64,000 nt of DNA from JBCCFC01 sp965213595. GTDB taxonomy: Bacteria > Chloroflexota > Anaerolineae > Caldilineales > Caldilineaceae. The notes beneath the pieces were generated by a model. That model was not told where the DNA came from. It saw only the letters and a list, made by a program, of their open reading frames with translations, and searched no databases. Both the position numbers and the translations under genes were made by a program. Position 1 is the stretch's first letter. Each line of letters begins with the position of its first letter. Location: the NCBI GenBank assembly GCA_965213595.1, contig CBDBZO010000002.1, forward strand, positions 806,001 through 870,000, written 5' to 3'. Positions 25,479-35,548 of this stretch are shown piece by piece.

Positions 25479-27326
25479 ATGGAACTTCCCAACATTAACA
25501 ACGGCATGAACCGCCGCGACTTTTTGCGCCTCTCTGGTTTAGCCACGGCGGGCGTAATTGCGACGGCCTGTGCCGGTGGACAATCGGCCCCTGCCGAGAC
25601 GGGCACGGAAAGTAATGAAGTAGCAACGGGCAATGAAGCGCCCCTGGTCGCCGACACCGCTGGCCTGCCCAACGTTCCTCGCGAGCGCACGCTTGTGTTG
25701 ATGAACGGCGGCACGGATGGTCAATTTACAAGCGTTGGCCTTGCCAATGCTTATGTAACGGGTGGAGACGGTGGCCATCGCGCGGTGGTTGGATCGTATG
25801 AGCCACTCTTCTACTATTCGGCCTTTGCGGATGAAGTCATTCCGTGGTTGGCCGAGGATGCAAGCTACAACGACGATTTCACCGAGTTGACTATCAAGGT
25901 GCGCGATGGCGCCGCTTGGAGCGACGGCACGCCGTTTATGGCCAACGACATCAGCTTCACCATCGACATGCTGATTGCCAATGCGCCGGAACTGCGCAAC
26001 TCGTCCGAGCTGGCAGCTTGGGTGGAATCGACCGAAGTTGTCGACGATCTGACGGCGGTGATTCGCTTTTACGAGCCGCGCCCACGCTTTCTCTTTGGCT
26101 ACATCTACGCCAAATTTGATACAGGCATCTGGTGGGTTCCGGCGCACATTTATCGAGACGTGGAGGATGTGGCGAGCTTCACCGGCTACGATCCCGAAGG
26201 GAGTTTACCCGTGGTCACGGGCCCCTTCAACGTCGTCTCATGGACGCCGCAGCAGCAGATTATCGACAGGCGCGAAGACTGGTGGGCCTCGGAGATTGGC
26301 TTTTCCGATCCGCCAGAGGTCGAGCGAATTATTCGGCTTCCGTGGTCCGGCGAAGAGCGTGCCGCCCAGCTGGTAATTACCAATGAAGTGGACTCTTGCC
26401 TCGATTTGCGCGCCACCACCATCACCCAGGTAGTCAATAGCAATCCTGCCGTAATTACCCACACCAATCGAGAATTGCCGCTGGGCTATATTGACTGGTG
26501 GCCCACCTCGCTCTGGTTTAACTGCGACGAAGAACCCTTCAACAGCGTGGACGTGCGCTGGGCCGTGAGCCTTTCGGTCAACCGTCCACAGGTTTTGGAC
26601 GTGGCGCTTGAGGGATCGGGCATCCTCACGCAACTGCCCTTCCCCTACTACCCGCCTTTACAGCCCTACATCGACGCCGCGGCGCCGCTTCTGGAGCAGT
26701 ACGACACCAACGAGTTCAATCTTGAAAAGGCGGCAACCCGCATGGAAGCCGCGGGCTACACGAGAGATGGCGACTTTTGGACGAAAGATGGCGCACCCAT
26801 CCAGGCTTCAATTGAGGGATTCGCCGTCTTTAACGACATCGGCCCCGTCATTGCCGAGCAGCTGCGCCAGGGAGGCTTTGAAGCGGAGTACGTCACCCCT
26901 GCCGATGCAGGCACGCGGCGCGCGGATGGCTCGGCCAACATCATGCTCTTCGGCCACGGTGGCTCTATTACCGATCCGTTTACCACGCTGGATTTTTACA
27001 CCAGCAAGTACTACCGACCCACGGGTGAGCCGGCTCAGTATTTTTCGCGTTACCAGAATGAGGAGTACGACGCAATCCTGGAAGAGATGGCGGCCATTGC
27101 CCCTTCACCGGACGATCCGGCCTACATGGATCTCTACCTCTCGGCGCTGGAAATCTACCTGCGCGACCTGATCGACGCACCGATTCAGCAGTGGCTGCAC
27201 CGCATCCCCATGAACCAAACTTACTGGACGGGCTGGCCGACGGTGGACAACAACTATGTCAACGGCGCCTTCTGGGCGCAGACGGTGGGATTGGTTCTGA
27301 ACAACCTGCAAACGGCTCAATCGTAA
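25479..27326 (+). CDS. Oligopeptide-type ABC substrate-binding lipoprotein (SBP family 5), paralog 1
   Basis: 615 residues, start supported by AAGGAG. A Tat motif NRRDFLRLSG near residue 11 is followed by a lipobox (ATAC), so it is exported folded and lipid-anchored. The mature part is a family 5 solute-binding protein (DppA/OppA type): YEPLFYYSAFADEVIPWLAE, LTIKVRDGAAWSDGTPF and DVRWAVSLSVNRPQVLD. First of four tandem paralogs that precede one set of permease and ATPase genes. The ligand is likely peptides or similar oligomers. An about 235-base leader region upstream has no other gene and probably holds the operon promoter. Confidence 0.93.
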   Translation: MELPNINNGMNRRDFLRLSGLATAGVIATACAGGQSAPAETGTESNEVATGNEAPLVADTAGLPNVPRERTLVLMNGGTDGQFTSVGLANAYVTGGDGGHRAVVGSYEPLFYYSAFADEVIPWLAEDASYNDDFTELTIKVRDGAAWSDGTPFMANDISFTIDMLIANAPELRNSSELAAWVESTEVVDDLTAVIRFYEPRPRFLFGYIYAKFDTGIWWVPAHIYRDVEDVASFTGYDPEGSLPVVTGPFNVVSWTPQQQIIDRREDWWASEIGFSDPPEVERIIRLPWSGEERAAQLVITNEVDSCLDLRATTITQVVNSNPAVITHTNRELPLGYIDWWPTSLWFNCDEEPFNSVDVRWAVSLSVNRPQVLDVALEGSGILTQLPFPYYPPLQPYIDAAAPLLEQYDTNEFNLEKAATRMEAAGYTRDGDFWTKDGAPIQASIEGFAVFNDIGPVIAEQLRQGGFEAEYVTPADAGTRRADGSANIMLFGHGGSITDPFTTLDFYTSKYYRPTGEPAQYFSRYQNEEYDAILEEMAAIAPSPDDPAYMDLYLSALEIYLRDLIDAPIQQWLHRIPMNQTYWTGWPTVDNNYVNGAFWAQTVGLVLNNLQTAQS

Positions 27327-27430
27327 GTTGACTATTTCTATTTGCGATTCAGAAGCTAAAAAATCCTAAGTCGCAAACGAAAACTGTCAAAAAGTTCAAT
27401 CCGTTTTTACGTGTAAAGGAGCACTATATT

Positions 27431-29266
27431 ATGGAACCCTTCAACATTAACAACAGCATGAATCGACGCGACTTTCTGCGGCTCTCCGGCCTCGCCACGG
27501 CGGGCGTCCTGGTGACGGCCTGTGCTGGCGGGGCAACGGCTCCTGCTGGGACAGAAGGTGAGGCCGCGGCACCCGGCAGCGAAGCGGCCGTCGCGGTCGA
27601 AGGCGGCGTGAGCGAGCTGCCGCGCGAGCGCACGCTGGTGCTGATGTTTGGCGGCAGCGACGGACAGTTCACGGATGTCGGCCTGGGCAATCCTTACGCA
27701 ACGGGCGCTACCCACCAGATCGGCAGCGCTGCGCTGTGGGAGCCGCTCTACTACTACTCGGCCTTTGCCGATGAGCACATTCCCTGGCTGGCGACGGGAT
27801 TTGAGTACAACGACGACTACACGGAGCTGACCGTCAACATTCGAGACGGCGTGCTGTGGAGCGACGGCACGCCCTTTACGGCGAATGACGTGGCCTTTAC
27901 CTTCAACATGCTAAAGGAGAATGCACCGCTGTTGCGCAACTCCACCGAAATTGATAGGTGGGTGGAGAGCGCCGAGGCCGTCGACGACAGCACGCTGCTG
28001 ATCCGCTTTTTCGAGCCGCGTCCCCGCTTTATGTTTACGCATCTCTCCACCAAATTTGACACGGGAATTTATATCGTTCCGCAGCACATCTATTCCGATG
28101 TCGAAGAAGTGAACGGCTTTGAATTCTACGATCCCGAACAGAACTGGCCGCTGTGCACGGGACCGTACAAGATCGCCCAGTGGACGCCGCAGCAAAAGTT
28201 TATCGACCGGCGCGACGACTGGTGGGGAGCCCAAACGGGCTTTGCCGAGCTGCCGCAGGTGGAGCGGCTGATTATGCTGCCCTTCTCGGGCGAGGAGCGG
28301 GCGGCGCAGCTTGTCATCAACAACGAGATCGATTCCTGCCTGGACCTGCGCGCCACCACCATTTCGCAGGTGATCAGCAGTAACCCCGACATTATCACCC
28401 ACACCGAGCGCGAACTGCCTTATGGCTACATCGACTGGTGGCCGACGTCGCTCTGGTTCAACACCTCTGAGGAGCCGTTCAACAGCCCGGACGTGCGCTG
28501 GGCCATCAGCCTCACGCTGGATCGCCAGCAGGTGCTGGACGTGGCGCTCGAAGGCTCCGGCATTTTGACGCAGCTGCCCTTTCCCTACTACCCACCGCTG
28601 CAGCCCTATATTGACGCCACGGCCGACCTGCTGGCGGAATACGACACCAACGAGCACAACCTGGACAAGGCCGCCGCACGCATGGAAGCCGCGGGCTACA
28701 CGCGCGACGGTGACTTTTGGACCAAGGATGGCGCGCCCATTCAGGCATCCATCGTGGGCTGGACCGTCTTCAACGACATCGGCCCGGTGCTGGCCGAGCA
28801 GCTGCGGCGCGGCGGCTTTGAGGCGGAGTACGTGACGCCCGCCGATGCGGGCACGCAGCGCTCCGAGGGCACGGCCAAAGTGTCGCTCTTCGGCCACGGC
28901 GGTTCGATTGTCGATCCGTTTGACACGCTGGACTTCTACACCAGCAAGTATTACCGACCCACGGGCGAGCCCGCGCCCTACTTCTCGCGCTACCAAAACG
29001 AGGAGTACGACGCCATTCTGGAGGAGATGGGCACGATGGCCCCCTCGCCAGACGATCCGGCCTACATGGACCTCTACCTCGCCGCCATCGAAATCTACCT
29101 GCGCGACCTGATCGACGTGCCGCTCCAGCAGTGGCTGCACCGCATCCCCATGAACCAGACCTACTGGGCGGGCTGGCCAACGTCCGATAACCCCTATATC
29201 AACGGCTCCTTCTGGTCGTTGACGGTTCCGCTGATCCTGCACAACCTGCAGCCGGCACAAGGGTAA
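27431..29266 (+). CDS. Oligopeptide-type ABC substrate-binding lipoprotein, paralog 2
   Basis: 611 residues, with the same layout as its neighbours: Tat motif NRRDFLRLSG, lipobox VTAC, SBP family 5 body. The leader and first ten codons (MEPFNINNSMNRRDF) closely copy paralog 1, pointing to tandem duplication. It differs in the ligand-facing segments: YYSAFADEHIPWLATGFEYN, FEPRPRFMFTHLSTKFDTGIYIVPQH. AAGGAG lies upstream. The spacing of about 100 bases from paralog 1 suggests one transcript. Divergent pocket residues would allow different peptide or oligosaccharide ligands. Confidence 0.93.
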   Translation: MEPFNINNSMNRRDFLRLSGLATAGVLVTACAGGATAPAGTEGEAAAPGSEAAVAVEGGVSELPRERTLVLMFGGSDGQFTDVGLGNPYATGATHQIGSAALWEPLYYYSAFADEHIPWLATGFEYNDDYTELTVNIRDGVLWSDGTPFTANDVAFTFNMLKENAPLLRNSTEIDRWVESAEAVDDSTLLIRFFEPRPRFMFTHLSTKFDTGIYIVPQHIYSDVEEVNGFEFYDPEQNWPLCTGPYKIAQWTPQQKFIDRRDDWWGAQTGFAELPQVERLIMLPFSGEERAAQLVINNEIDSCLDLRATTISQVISSNPDIITHTERELPYGYIDWWPTSLWFNTSEEPFNSPDVRWAISLTLDRQQVLDVALEGSGILTQLPFPYYPPLQPYIDATADLLAEYDTNEHNLDKAAARMEAAGYTRDGDFWTKDGAPIQASIVGWTVFNDIGPVLAEQLRRGGFEAEYVTPADAGTQRSEGTAKVSLFGHGGSIVDPFDTLDFYTSKYYRPTGEPAPYFSRYQNEEYDAILEEMGTMAPSPDDPAYMDLYLAAIEIYLRDLIDVPLQQWLHRIPMNQTYWAGWPTSDNPYINGSFWSLTVPLILHNLQPAQG

Positions 29267-29402
29267 GTGTATCTTCGCTTCTACCCCGCATCCCCTCTAG
29301 TCAGACCTTCTGATCAAACAAAGAGAGGATGCGGGTGTATATAAAAATGAAAGCTTTGCGTTTATTTCTTCAAGTTCTTGCACAAACGACCAAAGGAAAC
29401 AC

Positions 29403-31271
29403 ATGAAATTCCCGAACGAACAACCCTCGACCCCCAAAATCAACAATGGCATGAACCGGCGCGACTTCCTGCGGCTGTCCGGCCTCGCCACGGCGGGCGT
29501 GATTGCCACGGCGTGTGGTGCGGGTACACCGGTTGCTGCCCCCGATGCTGGCGATGCCGCCGCCACTGGTGGCGATGCGGCCGCGCCCGTCGCGGCCGAT
29601 ACCACCGGCCTGCGCGAGGTGGCGCGTGATCGCACGCTGATCATCATGTCCGACGGCGTCGACGGGCAGTTTACCACCTCCGGTATCGCCAACGGCTACG
29701 CCACCGGCGCGCTGCCCATGCACCGCACCGTGCCCGGCGCTTATGAGCCGCTCTTCTACTACTCCGCCTTTTCGGACGAAGTCGTTCCGTGGCTGGCGGA
29801 AGACGCCAACTACAACGATGACTTCACCGAACTGACGGTCAACATTCGCGACGGCGTTACCTGGAGCGACGGCGAGCCCTTTACCGCCGAAGACGTGCGC
29901 TTTACCATGCAGATGCTGATCGACAACGCGCCCGAGCTGCGCAATTCGTCCGAGCTGGCCGCCTGGATCAGCTCCGTGGAGGCCGTCGACGATTTGACGG
30001 TGCGCATCGTCTTCAACGATCCGCGCCCGCGCTTCCTCTTCAGCCACCTCTACGGCAAGTTTGACACCGGCATCTGGTGGGTTCCCGCCCACATTTTCCA
30101 GGATGTCGAAGACGTGGCAGGCTTTACGTTCTACGACATCGAAGCCGGCTTGCCCGTCTTCACCGGCCCCTTCAACGTCGTCTCGTGGACGCCGCAGCAG
30201 GAGATTATCGACCGCCGCGACGACTGGTGGGCTGCGGAGATTGGCTTTGCCGAACTGCCGCAGATCGAGCGCATCATCAAAATCCCGTGGACGGGCGAAG
30301 AGCGCGCCGCCCAGTTGGTGATCACCAACGAAGTCGACACCAGCCTGGACATGCGCGCCACCACGATTTCGCAGGTAGTGAGCAGCAGCGATGAAATTAT
30401 TACCCACACCGAGCGCGAATTGCCATACGGCTACATCGACTGGTGGCCCACTTCGCTCTGGTTTAACTGCGACGACGAGCCCTTCAACAGCGCGGATGTG
30501 CGCTGGGCCGTCAGCTATACGATTGACCGCCAGCAGATGTTGGACGTGGCGCTGGAAGGCTCCGGCATCCTCACGCAGCTGCCCTTCCCCTACTATCCCC
30601 CGCTGCAGCCCTACATCGACGCCGCTGCGCCGCTGCTCGAGGAATACAACACCAACGAGCACAGCCCGGAAAAGGCCGCTGAGCGCATGCAGGCTGCGGG
30701 TTACACGATGGAAGGCGACTTCTGGACGCGCGACGGCGCGCCCATTGAGGCGACTATCTACGGCTTTGGCATCTTCAACGACATCGGCCCCGTTTTGGCC
30801 GAGCAGTTGCGTCGCGGCGGCTTTCAAGCGGATTACATCACCCCTGCCGATGCGGGCACGAGCATGAGCGACGGCACGGCCAAGATTTTGCTCTTCGGCC
30901 ACGGTGGCTCCATCGCCGATCCCTTTGATACGCTGGACTTCTACACCAGCAAATACTACCGGCCCACGGGTGAACCGGCGCAGTACTACTCGCGCTACCA
31001 GAATGAGGAGTACGACGCCATTCTGGAACAGATGGCCTCCATCGCCCCCGACCCCGACGATTCCGAGTACATGGATCTCTATCTCTCGGCGCTGGAGATT
31101 TATCTGCGCGATCTGATCGATTGCCCAGTTCAGCAGTGGCTGCACCGCATTCCCATGAACCAAACCTACTGGACCAACTGGCCGACGGAGGACAACAACT
31201 ACGTCAACGGGGCCTTCTGGCACCAGACGGTGGGGCTGGTCTTTAACAACCTGCAGGCGGCGCAGGGGTAA
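29403..31271 (+). CDS. Oligopeptide-type ABC substrate-binding lipoprotein, paralog 3
   Basis: 622 residues. Tat motif NRRDFLRLSG starts near residue 17, with lipobox region ATACGAG, then an Ala/Asp-rich linker and the SBP family 5 body (YEPLFYYSAFSDEVVPWLAE; SDGEPFTAEDVRFTMQMLI). The start has AAAGGAAAC upstream. It is closer to paralogs 1 and 4 than to 2 in the segment GKFDTGIWWVPAHIF. The hinge and C-lobe (DFYTSKYYRPTGEPAQYYSRYQ) are almost invariant among all four copies. Confidence 0.93.
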   Translation: MKFPNEQPSTPKINNGMNRRDFLRLSGLATAGVIATACGAGTPVAAPDAGDAAATGGDAAAPVAADTTGLREVARDRTLIIMSDGVDGQFTTSGIANGYATGALPMHRTVPGAYEPLFYYSAFSDEVVPWLAEDANYNDDFTELTVNIRDGVTWSDGEPFTAEDVRFTMQMLIDNAPELRNSSELAAWISSVEAVDDLTVRIVFNDPRPRFLFSHLYGKFDTGIWWVPAHIFQDVEDVAGFTFYDIEAGLPVFTGPFNVVSWTPQQEIIDRRDDWWAAEIGFAELPQIERIIKIPWTGEERAAQLVITNEVDTSLDMRATTISQVVSSSDEIITHTERELPYGYIDWWPTSLWFNCDDEPFNSADVRWAVSYTIDRQQMLDVALEGSGILTQLPFPYYPPLQPYIDAAAPLLEEYNTNEHSPEKAAERMQAAGYTMEGDFWTRDGAPIEATIYGFGIFNDIGPVLAEQLRRGGFQADYITPADAGTSMSDGTAKILLFGHGGSIADPFDTLDFYTSKYYRPTGEPAQYYSRYQNEEYDAILEQMASIAPDPDDSEYMDLYLSALEIYLRDLIDCPVQQWLHRIPMNQTYWTNWPTEDNNYVNGAFWHQTVGLVFNNLQAAQG

Positions 31272-31391
31272 GTTGACGCGGCAACGTAGGGACGCGGGAA
31301 CGCGGTGGAGTCAGCTCGTCGCGTCCCTGCGTCGCCTCGCCGTATCAAGAAATTTACATCAGTTGCTAATTCGGGCTTTAGAGGAGTTAAC

Positions 31392-33254
31392 ATGGAAGAG
31401 AAAAATGTAGACCTGTTGCTCTCCGAGCAGCGCAACAGTCTAAATCGCCGCGACTTTCTGCGGCTCTCCGGCTTGACCACGCTGGGCGTGCTTGCGACGG
31501 CGTGCGCCAGCACCACACCCGCCGCCCCCGGCGCGGATGCCGGCGACGCCGCGCCCGCTGCGGGCGACGCCGTCGCCGAGGTGACGGATGCGAGCCTGAG
31601 CGAGGTGGCGCGCGAGCGCACGCTGATCCTGATGTGGTCCGGCACGGACGGGCAGTTTACGGATGTCGGCCTCGCCAATGCTTACGCCGCCGGCGGGCAG
31701 GGCGGCCACCGCGCCGTCATGGGCTCGTTTGAGCCGCTCTTCTACTACTCGGCCTTTGCCGACGAGGTCGTCCCCTGGCTGGCGGAGGACGCAAACTACA
31801 ACGACGACTTCACCGAACTGACGGTCAACATTCGCGAAGGCGTTACCTGGAGCGATGGTGAACCGTTTACGGCTAACGATGTGGCGTTTACGCTCAACAT
31901 GCTCAAGGAGAACGCGCCCGAGCTGCGCAACTCTTCCGAAGTCAACGAGTGGGTGGAATCCGCCGAGGCGGTGGACGAGCTGACGGCGGTGATCCGCTTC
32001 TTCGAGCCGCGCCCGCGCTTTCTCTTCAGCCACCTCTACGGCAAGTTCGATACAGGCATCTGGTGGGTTCCGCAGCACATCTTCCAGGATGTAGAGGATA
32101 TTCCCGCTTTTGCCCACTACGACCTCGACGCCGGGCTGCCGGTGGTCACGGGGCCGTTCAACGTGGTCGCGTGGACGCCGCAGCAGCAGATCATGGATCG
32201 GCGCGACGACTGGTGGGCCGTCGCGGCGGGCTTTGCCGAGCTGCCGCAGATCGAGCGCATCATTAAAATTCCCTCCTCGGGCGAGGAGCGCGCCGCGCAG
32301 TTGGTCATCAACAACGAAATCGATTCCAGCATCGGCATGAGGGCCACCACCATTCCGCAGGCCGTCAACGGCAACCCCAACATCATCACCCACACGCTGC
32401 GCGATCTGCCGCTGGGCTACATCGACTGGTGGCCGACTTCGTTCTGGTTCAACTGCTCCGAACCCCCCTTCGACAGCGCCGACGTGCGCTGGGCCGTCAG
32501 CTACACGATTGATCGCCAGCAGATGCTGGACGTGGCGCTCGAAGGCTCCGGCATTCTCACGGGGCTGCCCTTCCCATCCTACCCGCCGCTCCAGCCCTAC
32601 TTTGATGCGGCGGCTCCGCTGCTGGAGCAGTATCCAACCAACGAACACAATCTGGACAAAGCGGCCGAGCGCCTCCAAGCCGCGGGCTACACCCGCGACG
32701 GCGACTTTTGGATGAGGGACGGCGAGCCGCTGGAGGCCGTCATCAACGCGCCGAGCAACATGAACGATATTGGCCCGGTGCTGGCCGAGCAGCTGCGGCG
32801 CGGCGGCTTTCAGGCCGATTTTGCCACGCCAGCGGACGAAGGCACGCGCCGCGCCGACGGCACGTCCAAGATCATGCTTTTCGGCCACGGCGGCACGCTT
32901 GTCGATCCGTTTGACACGCTGGACATGTACACCAGCAAGTACTACCGCCCCACGGGCGAGCCGGCGCAGTTCTACTCGCGCTACCAGAACGAAGAGTACG
33001 ATGCGATCCTCAACGAAATGGCCGCGCTCGCGCCCGATCCCGATGATCCGGCCTACATGGACCTTTACCTGGCCGCCATCGAAATCTACCTGCGCGACCT
33101 GATCGACTGCCCCATCCAGCAGTGGCTGCACCGCATCCCGTACAACACGACCTACTGGACGGGCTGGCCGACGGTGGAGAACAACTACGTCAACGGCGCG
33201 TTTTGGCACCAGACGGTGGGGCTGATTTTTAACAATTTGCAACCGGCACAGTGA
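31392..33254 (+). CDS. Oligopeptide-type ABC substrate-binding lipoprotein, paralog 4
   Basis: 620 residues from ATG at 31392, chosen because GAGGAG precedes it and the Tat motif (NRRDFLRLSGLTTLG) falls near residue 18; the ATG at 31305 would add 29 unconserved residues. Lipobox ATAC. The family 5 binding fold is intact through LDMYTSKYYRPTGEP. It is the most diverged of the four at the N-terminus (MEEKNVDLLLSEQRN) and in the pocket loop SNMNDIGPVLAE. Last binding protein before dppB. Confidence 0.93.
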   Translation: MEEKNVDLLLSEQRNSLNRRDFLRLSGLTTLGVLATACASTTPAAPGADAGDAAPAAGDAVAEVTDASLSEVARERTLILMWSGTDGQFTDVGLANAYAAGGQGGHRAVMGSFEPLFYYSAFADEVVPWLAEDANYNDDFTELTVNIREGVTWSDGEPFTANDVAFTLNMLKENAPELRNSSEVNEWVESAEAVDELTAVIRFFEPRPRFLFSHLYGKFDTGIWWVPQHIFQDVEDIPAFAHYDLDAGLPVVTGPFNVVAWTPQQQIMDRRDDWWAVAAGFAELPQIERIIKIPSSGEERAAQLVINNEIDSSIGMRATTIPQAVNGNPNIITHTLRDLPLGYIDWWPTSFWFNCSEPPFDSADVRWAVSYTIDRQQMLDVALEGSGILTGLPFPSYPPLQPYFDAAAPLLEQYPTNEHNLDKAAERLQAAGYTRDGDFWMRDGEPLEAVINAPSNMNDIGPVLAEQLRRGGFQADFATPADEGTRRADGTSKIMLFGHGGTLVDPFDTLDMYTSKYYRPTGEPAQFYSRYQNEEYDAILNEMAALAPDPDDPAYMDLYLAAIEIYLRDLIDCPIQQWLHRIPYNTTYWTGWPTVENNYVNGAFWHQTVGLIFNNLQPAQ

Positions 33255-33256
33255 TT

Positions 33257-33345
33257 GAGCAGGGGCGCAGGGGAGCAGGGGAGCAAGGAAGAGAAGCTTA
33301 CGGCATTCTATCTTCCCTGCGCCTTTGCCCCCTTGCTTCCCTGCC
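33257..33345. repeat. Imperfect inverted repeat of GCAGGGGAGCAGGGG type
   Basis: The GCAGGGGAGCAGGGGAGCAAGG arm and a mirrored CCCTGC...CCTTGCTTCCCTGCC arm fill the gap between binding protein 4 and the first permease gene. A widespread intergenic repeat type; it may modulate read-through into the permease genes. Confidence 0.7.
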
Positions 33346-33377
33346 TAGAGAAGCATTCGCTTAAAAGGTAATTTACA

Positions 33378-34388
33378 ATGCGTTACTCCTGGCAATTTGT
33401 CCTTCGCCGCTTTGGGCTGCTGCTGCTGATCGTCTGGTCGGCGGCGACGCTCAACTTTTTTATTCCCAAGCTCACGCCGCGCAACCCGCTGCGCGAGAAG
33501 CTGCTGCAGGAGGCCACGCGCAGCGGCTACATCCCCCCCGGCTTCGAGGAGATGGTGCAGGCCTACGAAACGCGCTTCGGGCTGAATCAGCCGCTGTGGC
33601 GACAGTACATCAACTACATGAGCGACCTGCTGCAGGGCGACCTGGGCGTCTCGATTGCCAACTACCCCAAGACGGTGCTCGAGCTGATCGGCGAAGGGCT
33701 GCCGTGGACGGTTGGTCTGCTCACGGTGACGACGCTGATCGCCTTTCTGATCGGGACGCTGCTCGGCGCGCTGATGTCGTGGTCGGACAGGCCGATTTTC
33801 CGCTACATCCTGCCCTCGCTGCTGATCTTCGCCAACGTCCCCTCCTTTATTGTGGGCCTCGTGCTGATTTACTTCGTCGCCTTTCGCATGAACTGGCTGC
33901 CGCTGGGAGGAGGGTACGGCATCGGCACCGTGCCGAATCTGAGCTGGCCCTTCATCCTGGAGATATTGAAACATTCGATCCTGCCCGCGCTGGCCATCGT
34001 GCTCACCAGCATGGGCGGCTGGGTGATTGGCATGCGCGGCATGATGGTGACCGTGGAGGGCGAGGACTACATGACCTTTGGCGAGGCCAAGGGGCTCAAG
34101 GATGGGCGGCTCTTCTACAAGTACGCCATGCGCAACGCCATCCTGCCGCAGGTCACGGGGCTGGCGCTGGCCTTTAGCTTCCTCGTCTCCGGCTCGGTGC
34201 TCGTCGAGCTCGTCTTTGGCTACCCCGGCCTGGGCACGCTGTTGGCCCGCTCGATCAACCAGCTCGACTACTTCGTGATCTACGGCATCGTCTTTATCAT
34301 CACCGCCTCGATTGCGGTGGCGATGTTTATCATGGACATGGTCTATCCGCTGCTTGATCCGCGGATCAGTTACGAAAACAATAGCTAG
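33378..34388 (+). CDS. Peptide ABC transporter permease, DppB/OppB type
   Basis: 336 residues with six membrane helices. The N-terminus RYSWQFVLRRFGLLLLIVW is typical, and the EAA loop that docks on the ATPase is GEAKGLKDGRLFYKYAMRNAILP near residue 235. It ends LDPRISY, the usual DppB C-terminus. First permease of the importer. It follows four binding-protein genes, so all four presumably deliver to this one channel. Confidence 0.93.
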   Translation: MRYSWQFVLRRFGLLLLIVWSAATLNFFIPKLTPRNPLREKLLQEATRSGYIPPGFEEMVQAYETRFGLNQPLWRQYINYMSDLLQGDLGVSIANYPKTVLELIGEGLPWTVGLLTVTTLIAFLIGTLLGALMSWSDRPIFRYILPSLLIFANVPSFIVGLVLIYFVAFRMNWLPLGGGYGIGTVPNLSWPFILEILKHSILPALAIVLTSMGGWVIGMRGMMVTVEGEDYMTFGEAKGLKDGRLFYKYAMRNAILPQVTGLALAFSFLVSGSVLVELVFGYPGLGTLLARSINQLDYFVIYGIVFIITASIAVAMFIMDMVYPLLDPRISYENNS

Positions 34389-34404
34389 GGAAGCCCGAGA
34401 AGAA

Positions 34405-34631
34405 CCCCCTCCCAGCCTCCCCCACCATGGGGGAGGGGCTGTTGGTTCGTTGATTGCGTCTGTGGTGATTTGCAGACAACGCGGCGAATTACCCTTAACT
34501 TCACCCGTTCCAAAACGGCCCCCTCCCCATTATGGGGAGGGATGGGGAGGGTTTCTTCTCTGCCTTTCCCACAATTTCATTTAGGACGCAGAGCGTCCAC
34601 ACTGCATTCCCACGCAGAGCGTGGGAACGAG
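34405..34631. repeat. Composite intergenic repeats between dppB-type and dppC-type genes
   Basis: The first unit (34405-34551) is the CCCTCCC...CCATGGGGGAGG type with an inverted partner CCCTCCCCATTATGGGGAGG. The second unit (34582-34631) holds GACGCAGAGCGTCC and CATTCCCACGCAGAGCGTGGGAACG, a hairpin word spread across many phyla. Both sit within one operon, so they act at RNA level if at all. Confidence 0.8.
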
Positions 34632-34636
34632 AAAAT

Positions 34637-35548
34637 ATGAACCGCACCCGCAACACCCTCCGCTACTTCAAACGCAACGTCACGCTCACGATTGGGCTGG
34701 GCATCCTGCTCGGCTTGATCTTGTTCTCGGTGGTCGGCTCGTTCTTTGTCGATGCCAAAGTTGATCCCTACCCGCTGGCCGGGCCAGCCAGTTCACCACC
34801 CACGCTCAACTACTGCCCCCGCATCGACCCCGAATGCGCCGAGACGGAGCCTGCCGCCTACCCCTTCGGCACGGATGCGCAAGGGCGCGACCTTTTTGCC
34901 GTCGCTGTCTTTGGCACGTGGCTGACGATGCGCATCGGCCTGCTGGCGGGCGTCATTGGCATCATCGTCGGCACCTTTCTCGGCTTCACCTCGGCCTTCT
35001 ACGGCGGCATCTACGACGCTATCGTGCGCTGGGCGGTGGACGTGCTGCTCACCGTGCCCGGCCTGCTGATCCTGGTCGTAGTCGCCTCCTCGCTGGGCGA
35101 TCAGACGCTCACCATCACCAACATGGCGCTGATTATCGCACTGATTTCGTGGCGCGGGCCAGCGCGCGTGATCCGCGCGCAGGTGCTCTCCATGAAGGAG
35201 CGCCCCTACGTAATGATGGCGCGGCTCAACGGCATGACGGGCATGGGCATCATCTTCCGCGAGATGTTGCCCAACCTGCTGCCCTACCTCGGTGCCAGCC
35301 TCGTTGGCGCCGTGACGGGCGCGATCTTTGCCTCGGTGGGTTTGGCCGCCCTGGGGCTCGGCCCGCTGCGCGAGCCCACGCTGGGCGTGACTATCTACTG
35401 GGTGATGAACCAAAACGCCTTTTTGCGCGGGCTCTGGTGGTGGGGCGCCGTGCCGATCACGATTGTCGCCCTCGTTTTTGTGATGCTCTTCCTGATTTCG
35501 ATTGGCCTGGATGAACTGGCCAACCCACGAGTGAGAAAAACCGCATGA
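34637..35548 (+). CDS. Peptide ABC transporter permease, DppC/OppC type
   Basis: 303 residues from ATG at 34637 (MNRTRNTLRYFKRN); upstream in-frame codons come from the intergenic repeat. An N-terminal helix, a periplasmic segment with YPFGTDAQGRDLFAVAVFGT, then five more helices. The EAA loop is near ARLNGMTGMGIIFREMLPNLLPYLG. It overlaps the next ATPase gene by four bases (ATGA), indicating translational coupling. Confidence 0.92.
   Translation: MNRTRNTLRYFKRNVTLTIGLGILLGLILFSVVGSFFVDAKVDPYPLAGPASSPPTLNYCPRIDPECAETEPAAYPFGTDAQGRDLFAVAVFGTWLTMRIGLLAGVIGIIVGTFLGFTSAFYGGIYDAIVRWAVDVLLTVPGLLILVVVASSLGDQTLTITNMALIIALISWRGPARVIRAQVLSMKERPYVMMARLNGMTGMGIIFREMLPNLLPYLGASLVGAVTGAIFASVGLAALGLGPLREPTLGVTIYWVMNQNAFLRGLWWWGAVPITIVALVFVMLFLISIGLDELANPRVRKTA

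Noticed and set aside
29370..31223. 617-codon minus-strand ORF across binding protein 3
   Set aside because: Antisense shadow; the plus-strand frame carries Tat, lipobox and SBP motifs.
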